DNA from: Hypsibius dujardini
Lineage: Eukaryota; Tardigrada; Eutardigrada; Parachela; Hypsibiidae
Direction of reading: 5' to 3'
Length of the DNA stretch: 64,000 nt
Assembly (NCBI GenBank): GCA_001579985.1
Contig: LRSR01004454.1
Location: 1-64,000 of the forward strand
The translations under genes and the position numbers were made by a program. The notes beneath the pieces were generated by a model. That model ran no database searches. It was given only the letters and a program-made list of their open reading frames with translations, and was not told the origin of the DNA. Shown here piece after piece: positions 52,715-63,098 of the stretch. Every line of letters starts with the position of its first letter. Within the stretch, counting starts at the first letter, position 1.

Positions 52715-52821
52715 TGTCTTGGCTGGAACGGAAATCGCAGCCCAAACTGAATATTTACACAAATCGGATTATGTTTGCTCGAAAAAAAGCTCCTCTCTTA
52801 ATTAAGTATAGGGTCCTTCAA

Positions 52822-52912
52822 CTTATATATACCCTGGTGCTTACAATATCAATTCGAGGGCTAGACTTTGTTTGTCGAGGCATTGACTAACCTGAACCCT
52901 CTGGGGCATTTT
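52822..52912 (-). promoter_or_regulatory. TATA box and conserved upstream block of CBM14 copy C
   Basis: TATATATAAG on the minus strand at 52822-52831 is a strong TATA box about 110 bases before the ATG. Plus-strand GAACCCTCTGGGGCATTTT at 52894-52912 nearly repeats the block upstream of copy B. Confidence 0.55.
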
Positions 52913-53370
52913 CTTCAACCCATCAAATGTTGCAAATTGTGCTGTCATTTTAATTTTCTTCACTGTATACTTACTGATTGTACCTCCTTTCTTTGATTAG
53001 GACAACAGCACCTGTCGTCGCCTCGCGCCACGACTTTTCAGCTGACTGTCCACCGACCCATCCACTTTCCGGTTATTGAAAGCAAATACGGTGTGACGAA
53101 AACTTGAGGAAACAAATATTGCATACAGATCTTTATAAAGAGAAAAAAAAACATAATAAAAATTGTAGCATGACGGCTTATCATTTTCGACAGACGAAAA
53201 CTGAAAGAAGGACCAGAACTATTTTTGTAGAACTACTGCAAGAAAGCTGCCCACAGCGCCATCTGTTAACGGGTAGCTACCAAAAAACCCGCTCAACGTA
53301 TTTCCATCATCCCAGTGACGAAATGAAGTGAAGAAAACTAAGGCTACAGTATATATTATCAGCAATTCTT

Positions 53371-53654
53371 TTATACAGAAAAATTTACAACAAAAAAAGA
53401 CCATACGCCTTGAAACTCTCTGATCAGCCAGCGTGTCAGTCTACGGTGGTTGGTCTCGGTCAGTTCCACATCGGTTCGAGTGAGTAACGAAGTCGGTGGC
53501 AGGTATGAGCCGTACAGCACACACTTGCCGTCCACGATCACGTACTTCTAGCGGAATATGTAATGAATCATTGCTGGTACGAATAACAAACCGGCCTGGT
53601 GCAATTGGTGGGCCGTCTCCTTATGCACTAGCTGCGTAAGGACCTGTAGAGGAC
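53371..53654 (-). pseudogene. Phospholipase-D-like / FAM83-like fragment
   Basis: After a good acceptor (CTGCAG at 53660-53655) the frame reads PLQVLTQLVHKETAHQL, then HQAGLLFVPAM, meets a TAG, and continues KYVIVDGKCVLYGSYLPP and RRLTRWLIREFQGV. The K-x4-D followed by a G-S resembles the second half of a PLD active-site motif. The His two places before the Lys is missing, as in the non-catalytic FAM83 (DUF1669) branch. The TAG could be removed by a 33-base intron (GTACC...CTAG), which would be unusually short. The N-terminal half of such a protein is not found nearby. A transposon-like element begins within 25 bases of its start. I read it as a gene relic; a short exon pair of a real gene is possible. 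Confidence 0.4.
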
Positions 53655-53674
53655 CTGCAGAGAAAGAAGGCAAA

Positions 53675-54287
53675 GGCATTTAGTTTCACTCAGGAAGTCT
53701 ACGCACACTTAGTTTTCACTTAGTTTTCACTGCGGGCACTTAGTTTCATATTTAATTATAATTATTTGTCCGAGGTTGCGGGCACTTAGTTTTATTATTA
53801 ATTTGTAATGGGACGTAAGTTGTATGTAATTGTTCGTATAACAGTAAAAGGCAGTAGGGATCTGGTTAAGACAGATCTGAATCACTGGCAGAGTCGCTGA
53901 CGAGAGCAGAATCTCCCTGGAACAAAGTACACTGTTGCTGATTAAGTCAGATTATGGGAGACGTATAATCGTAGTCTATGGATATCACAGATAGTCTAGT
54001 TGAGCGGTAGAACTGAGTAGGACTGAGTATAGCGAGGTCATAAAAAAACCAACGCAGGAACTTGAAGCCGAAAACTGAACTGCAGTTCTTTAGTGTAGTA
54101 CATCGGTTTGTATGGCAACAAATACAAAAAATTGCTTTAATTTCATTAAGTACTAAAACTAATTGTCCTCAGCCTAAAGTAGTGAATATTTAAAAAACTA
54201 CGTGTAACTAAAACTAAGTGCCCGCAGACAAACTAAATGAAAACTAAGTGTCCGCAGTCTTCCTGAGTGAAACTAAGTGCCCGCAGG
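53675..54287. mobile_element. MITE-like element, family D, with subterminal repeats
   Basis: Inverted arms of roughly 80 bases share TTAGTTTCACTCAGGAAG. The motif CGGGCACTTAGTTT is repeated several times within each arm, inverted between arms (for example 53742, 53784, and 54215, 54245, 54270 in reverse). No coding capacity. Multiple subterminal motifs are typical of transposase-binding sites in several DNA transposon superfamilies. Confidence 0.75.
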
Positions 54288-56014
54288 GGTCACCTTAAAA
54301 TATTATATTTATTTATTAATAACTGTTATTATATAAAATATAAATCACGTAAATTAATACCTTCACAAATTATTTTTATAAAAATGACATATAATATGGG
54401 GGTGTAGGTAACAAATGAGAGAACTCACCTGCTAGTTCTGTCCATCGTTGCTACATACGGCGATGGCGATAAAAAGCAACGCTAATAAACGAACTTCAGG
54501 ATTACCATGAGAACGCGAAAAAAGTTACCCCTAAAAATCTGTGCAGTGAAGAATATGCTTTCTCGGTGCAATAACATTTTACACCTCTCGAGTCTCAATT
54601 GTGTTCAACAATTTTGGTCAGTTTCTGGCTGATCAAAAGTTCTTGCTGCCACGTGGCCCTACAAGCACAATTGCTCTAGCATTATTACCTAATTACTGTA
54701 CATGGCCGGGAGATGAGTAACTATGCTGAATAGCAGTTAACAAAATTCGCCAATTAAGGGCGGTGACGTGTAAGTTACTAATTTATTCTTATTATTCACT
54801 GTTCACAGATTAAGGCTGATCTACTTTATATGCAGATGGGGTATGAGGGGTCGAGCATATTGTCATTTACCATGAAGCTTGTTCGAAGTAATTTCTTTAT
54901 AAATGAAACTCAGCGTATACCGTACATTATGCCGGAAAACAAATTTCCTTGACATTCTCCCATTCAGAATTTACATTGGAATCAATTTATATCAGTGCAA
55001 TATTTTTTGAAGATCAAAGAGTGGAACTATGTGTATTTTTCGAAAAGGATTAGGATTGCGCCCTTAGTTTTCGCAGATTCCCTCATAGCTCCATCTACTG
55101 ATCATCTAAAACTATTTCGCCGATACTGAAAGATTTAAATTGAATTTTGGATTGAAAAAGGTTAGAAAAAAGCAATATTTTCAGAACGTAAATTTATTTT
55201 TAGATTACTAGAAGGGCTTCTGCAAAATATCAAAATGGATTGACATATTTTTGAGTAAGGGTAACATCGTGAAAAAATTAAATCTAAAAAGAGAGCAGTA
55301 GCGCCACCAACATGATCCGAAAGCTAACTATTGCTGCATCGCTGTTTTGGTCTTTATTTTCAGACTTGTTTACTAGTATTTTCTTTTCACTCGCAGCAAT
55401 GTTTCATATTATTCCTTTGAACGTCTTTCGCCTTTGACGGGGACAAGTTTAAAGACAACACTCGGCAAATATCGTTTCAGGAGCAAGAGCTCACTAACAT
55501 ATTGCGTGGTGAATGAATTAGTACGAGATTTAATGCTGTCCAACCGTTGAGCCATCAATAAATTAATCAATCAATCTTCTCTGTTTTCTAAATTATTTTG
55601 TTCAAGGTGTTTTGGCTAGTCGGAAAAATTTCTGTTTATTTTTTTAAGTTTGGCTGAAGGCCTCTAGTAAATCTTGAAAAAGAGTTCACTTTCTGAAAGA
55701 TATTGGTTGGGATAAAAAAACGGAAACTTCGGAAATGTTTTTACTAAATCAATCTATCAAGCCCAGGCCAATTTCGCCAAGTGACGAGGGAAGTACTTAA
55801 TTCCTTATTTTTTTCTGAAACGGCAGATGTAATTTCGACCCCGAAACCCCAATGTAAAATTATGATATATTAAAATAGGCATTTTTGAAAAAAGCCATGC
55901 TGATCAGGAGACAAATGTCCGTTCTTGCCCAAGTAAGACCCGTCCAGCCGCCTTTTTCGACTGACAACGGCGGCATGCATGCACGATCCCAAAGATGACG
56001 GCCTAAAAAATCCA

Positions 56015-56986
56015 GTACCGGGTGGCTACTTATTTTTGAACGTTTTCTTCAACAGCTTGCACGTCAACGGAATACAAAAACACCAAAAACTAAAACAACC
56101 AAAAGATAGACAATTTTATACTTAACAATAAGCTTAACAGTATGACTTCAATCTATCAATCGATGGCGCGGTCATGTGTGAAAAAACAAAGATGACCAGA
56201 AGCTAGCGATGGCCACATTGTCTTTTATGCTCAAATGCCTCACACTCCTTCTTCAGTATATTTCTCAGTTTATGCCCGTTTGAGACAAAACCAACTTTGG
56301 CTAGTTGCGCCTTAAATTGGCTAAGTAAGAATGAAGAAAATTTGCAAGGGCTGTCCATCTGAGACAAAAAAATTGCTCGGAATGACAAAAGGGAAGTTTT
56401 CTTCCCAGAAAGTTGCTCCTCACGCGCGCAGCGGTGTCCCAATCTTAAGTTCAGTCACACAAGACTATGAATGGCGCCATAGCATCGCCCAAACTTGTCT
56501 TTGTAAAATAATTTATCCTGATTTGTGGGTAGAGAGAATTGGTGAAATTCAAGCTTGAAAGCTGCGACTGATAATCAGCCATTAAGGTTAGCGAATAAGA
56601 TCCCCTCGTGTTCAGGGAGATCAGCGGAAACTACTTGAACTTCTTCCCATCGTATATTTGGCTGAAACACTTGCTGTATCAACGATTGCTAACAAGGTTT
56701 GCAATTTTTGTTTACATTGGAAAAAGTCTAGATAATGATTGCAGACTTCAATGTATTCAATTTTTGGTAACTGGTGTGAAATCCAAGGGACTTTTGGCAA
56801 TTTCGGTGCTCTGGGGAGACCGTGAAAAAAAGGTAAACAACGCCAGCTCCCAACAAACTGAAGACCACAATACTAAAGAGAAAACGTTTCTCTATCGAAT
56901 GAGTGGTGACCTACTTTTCCCCGTCCAAGGGGAGAGGTGTTGCAGTCGCTTTAAGTTTCGTTCAAAAATAAGTAGCCACCCGGTAC
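56015..56986. mobile_element. DNA-transposon-like element with perfect 28-bp terminal inverted repeats, family E
   Basis: Positions 56015-56042 and 56959-56986 are exact reverse complements (GTACCGGGTGGCTACTTATT and on). The 972-base element holds two modest open frames (minus 56203-56442, plus 56608-56997). Neither shows a DDE/D signature or any family I recognise, so it is probably non-autonomous. Perfect ends suggest it is young. Superfamily is not assigned. Confidence 0.8.
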
Positions 56987-57050
56987 ATTCACTTTAATTG
57001 ATAACGATGCAACACCATACAGATACTGAGGATCCAACTGTACTGGACCA

Positions 57051-57572
57051 AGGCTCGTTTAGGGTCCCTACAGGTCGGAACCAGAACCCCTCAAAGTAGG
57101 GCCGGGGATAGGGGAAAGGGAGGAAAGGCAAAAGGACAAAAAGCTTTTTTTCAAGATTGAACCCAAAATTTGGCCGCTTGTTCCTGATTATTCTGAAACT
57201 TGTGGGAGTGCGGGAGTCCGATTTCCAGGGGCCCCTTAAGGTTTCAAAACATTTTCAAAAACATCAGTTTTTCGTTCAAATTTAAGGTTTGATGAAACCC
57301 ATTATTAGCTTCTTATTGATGAATACAAAGGGGATGTTCAAAAAATTCAAGAAGAGTTCGAATTTTGCAAAAAAATTAATGTTTCTGAAAAAGTTTTGAT
57401 ATCTCAGGGGGCTGGATATCAGACCCCCAAACCCCCAGAAATTCCAAAATGATCAAGGAAAATAAATCGAATTTTGAGTTCAATCTTTAAAAAATGCATT
57501 GTGCCCCTTTGCCCACCCCGGCCCTACCGTAAGGGGTCCTGGTTCCGACCTGTAAGGACCTTATACCAGCCT
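57051..57572. mobile_element. MITE-like element, family B copy 1
   Basis: Inverted arms 57061-57107 and 57516-57562 share TACAGGTCGGAACCAG and TAGGGCCGGGG with few mismatches. The AT-rich interior is non-coding and aligns with the diverged element at 41168-41645. Confidence 0.8.
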
Positions 57573-58049
57573 CTGGTACTGAATATAGAGCAAAGGCAAA
57601 AAGCTGCACTGGGAAGGTTTCATCGGCTGCTAACGTTGTCAAAATTGCTGTTGATCACATGTGACACAATCTGTGGGTATAGAACCGTAATAATTGCATT
57701 CACAAAGGCCGTTCGCAAAATTGTGGTCCAATCGCTTCCGGAGGCACACCTCGACGAGATCGCTATTCGTTAAGATTGTGATACGTGATGAGCGTGCCAA
57801 TGGGAACTCGGGGTTTGGCTCAGTGCTCTAGAAGCTAATATGTACACGTTCACTCAGCCGTAATGTGCATGGAAATATGCCGTCAAAACACTTGTGCAGC
57901 CAGTTCCTTTGTATTGGTCCTTTTTACATCGACACCGATTTCACAGTAAAGACTTCCATTAATGATCACTGCAATCACTGCAATCACTGCAATTACTGCA
58001 ATACTAAATTTTTTGAATCTGTTGCCTGAAAAACTGTTCGCAAGGAAAG

Positions 58050-58518
58050 ATGTTGCTGTTTAGACCAAATCTTCTGGTTTTGATGTGGACATCTGCCGTG
58101 AACTTTCCACAAATATCTGGCGCACCGGTTAATGTAGAAATCATCAGCCTGCTGCCTTACAATTTCGGGATGGGCACCGCCCTGGTCCGGACAGGTTCGG
58201 CCTTTGCGCTGGCTGTTGAGGAGGCCAACAAACGGTATGCCCCTTACTTGAACATGAGCTTGCGCTTGATGTACAACGCTACCGATCGGAATTGTGAAGA
58301 AGTGGCTGGGCAAGCGATTCGCACTTTGTCGGAGTATTACTACCGGAAAACCGATCCCGAATCGGTCTATGCAATTATTGTTTCCCGTGAGAACTTTTTC
58401 CAATTCAAAGGTTTTTAAAAACAAAGATTGATTTCTACATCATTATACCGGTATTTTATAGAATGCTTTGATGTCACGGGAACGCAAAGTGTAGGATCAG
58501 GTAACAACAAATCACCTG

Positions 58519-58565
<47 letters not shown>

Positions 58566-61388
58566 TTGACTAATTTTTTGCCTGTTTATTTACCTCAATT
58601 TTCTGTTTGCCAATATTTTTTACTGCATACGTTGCTTTGAGTTGCAGAATGGGACTGGCTGATGTTTGCAAAGTCAGTCTAAAATCAATGCCTCAACAGT
58701 GTCAATATTCCTTCCTTTTACAATTCCTTCTCGTCACAGTGGCGCTTCGGCTGACGACTTTGTCGATAAGGAGAAGAGCCCCACGGGTATGGCGACCGGC
58801 GGAACCTTTCGCAGTTACGCAGAATTTACCTTGCGTCTCTGCATCTTCCATCGATGGTCCCACATCACCGTCCTCCTGCAAACAAAGGCTTTCTCCAATT
58901 TCTACAGCGAAGTAGCCGACTCTCTGTTCCGTGCGGCTGCCGAATATTCTGGACGCTATCACTTTGACGTGAATCTCAACATGTTTGATTTGGTGGACGA
59001 GTCCATGATTGCAGCCTTAAATCATGTCAAATATCGCAGTCGAGGTGGGTTATTCCCATTACACCTTCGTCGACGTTTAGCACTACCAATTTATTTAATT
59101 ATATTTTTTTTCGCATTTTTGTATATGTAGTGATTGTAATTTTGGGACCTGGAGCCACCTGCCTGAGAATGCTGGTATGTAAGCTTTCCTTTTGATCAGA
59201 ATCATCAAGTACATTATCTTGATAAATTAAATAATAATATTTGCAATTTTTTGAATTATGACTATTTACAGTTGCTAGCAGAACGTGCGGAAGGATTAAC
59301 CAACGGCGAATACGTAAGCTTAAAAAACGTTGTGACTTTATTTTCGTGTAACTCTGACGCAGATGCTGGAAAAACGTCGTATCACTCAGGTCTTCATCGT
59401 CATTCAGCCGCAACAGCAGGGCTTTTACGGAAAAGCATCGGGGTTTAATAACCCCAACACAACGGTATTTAATATAACCAAAATATAAACACAAATCGAT
59501 ACTGTTGGGATTTTTGAGCCTCAGGCTGCTCAAAAAGCTAAGAAAAGAAAAGGTTAATACTAGGTTGGCTGGATAAAAAGAAGAATAAAAGAACTTTCTG
59601 TCTTTTTTAGAATCTTGCTGCATTCCGATCGTTCCTATACGTGACCTTCAAGTCGCCATCCGGTGCAGCTGTCACTGACCTGAACCTGAAGCTGGTCCGG
59701 CAAGCCAAGGCTCTATATAATGTAACCTATGCGGCTGGCACTCAGGTGGGGTTTGCCTTTTTTTAATGCAATTTTAATTTTGGAATTGTTTAAAAAATCC
59801 TAGGCCGTTGTTTAAATTAATTTTTAATTTTTGTAATGGCGTCTTACGTTATTGTAGACCTCTTGGCTTCGCTTTTTTTAAATTGCAATTTGAATTGAAT
59901 TGTTTAAACTAAAAATACAAGTAAAAACATATATTAGAAATAATAAATTATGTTGCATAACATAATTTCATTTTAATGTATTATAAATGTTAAATTATAT
60001 TCCATTAAATTAAATAATTTTATTAAACTATAGATATTACTAGAGACTCAGTTTTTTATTTCAGTAACATATTATTGTTATTAAACGTCTACCCGAAATA
60101 GTGTACTTATGACTTTTAATCTAAAGCCATTAGATGGATTTTCCGTAATGGCATCCTACGACATCGTGGATTTGTTGGCGGTCACCGTCAACGAAACTGC
60201 CGCCACAAGGGTTCGCGGATCTGGCTGGAGCGGTCGCCATCTCGCCGAACGGATGTCCAACCGGAACTTCTCCCTCACCGTTGGGGAGATGTACGTCAAC
60301 GAAGAGGGTGTCCGGACGCTGGACTTGGACGTCTTTGCTTTCAACACCACTACAAATTCCATGCAGGTACAACGTATATATATATATTTATTTTGCTATT
60401 GGCAGAGGCCAGAAATTATAGTCAACAATGATGTGGTCTCAACGCTCATATCACATGAACACTCGACTTAGGTGGTGAATCCATGGAATCCGTCGGAAAA
60501 CGGTCCGTCCGTGAACTGGGCTACTAACACTGGTCGACCGCCACTGGACGTACCAAAATGCGGATTTTCCGGGGAAGACGGTGATTGCGCACAGCAACGC
60601 CGTACGTCAAATCATACATTGCAGTCGGTTATTGTTTGATTTCTACATGTGTAGACTGCTTATTAAAGTATTATATCGACATATCTATATTATATTACAT
60701 ATAATTATGTAATGACTTATAATATACGCTTTTTTCAATATGTATTGTGTGTATCAAGTATATAATTATAAAAATAATTATTTAATGATTTATATAAACG
60801 ATAAACGATTAACGATATATACTTATTTAATGAATAATAACATAAATAATTTCCATTATATATACATAAATATCAATGTATACTTTAATATACTCAAATA
60901 TATCTACATTTTTCGGCACATAACTACGTAATGAATGATAATATATACATTTTAATGTTAAATATATATATGGTATATAAATATACAAATTGATTTTTGT
61001 TTTGCTTTCAACTTTGGCGTTGGTGTGGAAGCTTACATTTCGTATGGCTTGTCTGAATTGTGTGGCAACGCGACGGTTAACTTTAATTCTTCCTCTTTTT
61101 ATCTACTTGTAATTAGGTGCTTCACTGCGGACCTTAATTTTAAGTGTCATATTAGGAGGCGGCACGCCAGCCATCATCGTGTTACTCTTGTTGTGGGCAT
61201 TCGGGTGAGTGCGATATATCCCTCAAGTTATGTACGGAACACGAATTGGCGTGTATTTAAATGAGATTGAGCTTTAGCTCCTTCCTTCCTACCCTTTTTG
61301 CAGACAATACAGGGCAGGACTGGAGAATGTCCAACTGCTCAATTCAGAGGAACTATCCACCCAACCACTTCCCAGCACCATATTATGA
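58050..61388 (+). CDS. ANF-type ligand-binding receptor with short cytosolic tail (NPR-C-like)
   Basis: Twelve exons join in frame to 523 residues: 58050-58386, 58462-58500, 58648-58672, 58740-59044, 59131-59174, 59272-59313, 59363-59464, 59611-59745, 60127-60366, 60472-60601, 61117-61204 and 61304-61388. After a leader (MLLFRPNLLVLMWTSA) comes an ANF_receptor domain (VEIISLLPYNFGMGTALVRT, ADDFVDKEKSPTGMATGGTF, IFVIQPQQQGFYGKASG, SYDIVDLLAVTVNET). A membrane helix lies at about 473-495 (TPAIIVLLLLWAF). The frame then stops after a 28-residue tail. Length and layout match natriuretic-peptide clearance receptors, which lack kinase-homology and cyclase domains. Alternatively it is a guanylate-cyclase receptor cut short: past the stop another frame reads YYEGLVIVHFTVALKIGQTK, resembling the start of a kinase-homology domain, but nothing after that is found. 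AATAAA is at 61924-61929. Confidence 0.8.
58517..58559. repeat. (CTGT)n microsatellite in receptor intron 2
   Basis: A perfect sense-strand CTGT array inside the intron 58501-58647, between the 39-base exon 2 and the 25-base exon 3. Confidence 0.93.
60650..61000. repeat. AT-rich low-complexity tract in receptor intron 10
   Basis: Degenerate TATATA/ATAAATAA sequence fills most of the intron at 60602-61116. No unit is well conserved. Confidence 0.6.
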
Positions 61389-63098
61389 AGGACTCGTCAT
61401 CGTCCACTTCACAGTAGCCTTGAAGATCGGCCAAACCAAAGATGAAGCTATCATTTTAGCCGTTGAGGCTTACGCTTGTGATTTTTACACATACTCTTTA
61501 GATCGAGAACTAATTGCTACGATATTGTTATTCTCAGTTTCGAGAACTCACTTGTCAGCATGTACGTATTTTAATGCGTTTGCGTTTACAATACATACGT
61601 GCTGGTTCAGTTTCCGGCGCAATGACACGGAAAGATATTACGCATGTATTGGTGCAGGCGCGTGCTGATTGCAGTTGATTTTCCGTTTTAGACTAATTGT
61701 TAATTGGTTTGGATTGGTGCTCCCTAACAAGTCCGGCAAACAATCAACGTAAATTAATTTAACTGGGCTCAGCATTGCATATATAAACTTATATACCTGT
61801 ATATAATTGCATTTTATACGTATTTATTATTACTTATTTACCTATTTTTTTCTTTCGTTTTTACAAGAGCGAAAATAGGGCATTCCTTCCATTTTCATCA
61901 AAGAACGAATAGTTCTTCAATAGAATAAAGACATCATTCCCAGCATCAATTCGCTCAGCTCGGATATCCCGGTCCTGGTTTCGAAAAATAGTATCAAAGC
62001 AATGATAAGGCGAGACATATGCAATAGCTGCATCACATTCACATTGATGGGGGAAACCTGGAAAGATTCCTATTCATGTGTAAAAATGTATACAATGTAT
62101 GCTGGATGGCTGGTTCGTGGAAAACGTCCGCATTGTGTACCGGGCTGTTCTTCTCACGACCCACGCTCACAAAAGCTGCTCTAATTTATTTTCTGTCCTT
62201 TTGCGAGCGGGCGACTTGATAAAACGGGCTTTTTGGTGAGCGGATTTGTGTGATCCTGCAGTTATTTGATTTATGATATATAATCTGCCGTCCATCTGAC
62301 CATTTATATACATTCACGTCTACGTACTGGCCCTGTACATCTATCTAATCGAAGCCTGAAAAGGGCTAGGGGAAAAATGGTGGTGGTGAATTAGTAGCGT
62401 TGAAATATGAATGACGACTATGATCCCACAGATTGTTGATCCAAACAAACCAAAGCGCTCAAACCATTTCATACGTAAATTAGACCCGTCAGTAAATAAC
62501 TGGTTTGTACAATCTATGATGCGCTACTTGCCTCCGAATGACGTAATACATATTTTAATGAAAACGTAATTTAATAACTCTGAAATTTTGAATTGCGGTG
62601 CCAGTTCATACCATTAACATAAAACATTCCGGAGCCGCCAATAGATACTAAATTAAATTTCGAATATGGTAGCGAAAACAGAAAGAATACAGTATATTGA
62701 ATTCCATAATTCTAATAAACTGTAAATAAAAAAAACCTGGAAGCTGTTCACGATCAAGGAACGGGATGAAACAGGTTTGGGGTACAGCCATCAATTTTTT
62801 TCTAAATAAAAATAATTGCGTGGAAACAGAATGGTCTTTCTAAATAACACCACCACAAGTACAGTATTTAAAAAAATCAATATTATTGAAATAGAACTTG
62901 TGTATGCCCTTCCCGAAACCTGATAACATCTGACACTGCGTGTATGTGTTCATGCGACCACGTTTTTGTATAATAATACAGTAATGCAAATAGCACGATC
63001 GCGCGTGTTTCACGCATCGACTAATAAGCACTGTCAAAAACGTGCCTGAAACTTAGATCGACAATTAAATGAGGCAATTCACAGAAAGTTAAAACAAA
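61389..63098. other. Spacer between the two receptor copies
   Basis: About 61380-61480 holds the out-of-frame segment that resembles a kinase-homology start. AATAAA at 61924-61929 could end the upstream transcript. I looked for further kinase-like or cyclase exons and recognise none. Confidence 0.5.

Larger units (their letters stand above)
52715..58049. other. Gene-poor region with transposon remnants
   Basis: No intact gene is supported. It contains the CBM14 copy C promoter, a PLD-like fragment (53371-53654), three inverted-repeat elements (53675-54287, 56015-56986, 57051-57572), and four 9-base tandem units (ATCACTGCA) at 57964-57999 just before the receptor gene. Confidence 0.55.

Noticed and set aside
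56203-56997. Two frames inside the 28-bp-ended element as a transposase
   Set aside because: Neither shows a recognisable catalytic motif or domain; called only as unknown frames of the element.
61117-63098. Complete receptor guanylate cyclase
   Set aside because: No kinase-homology domain beyond a short out-of-frame stretch and no cyclase catalytic motifs were found on the plus strand before the next copy.
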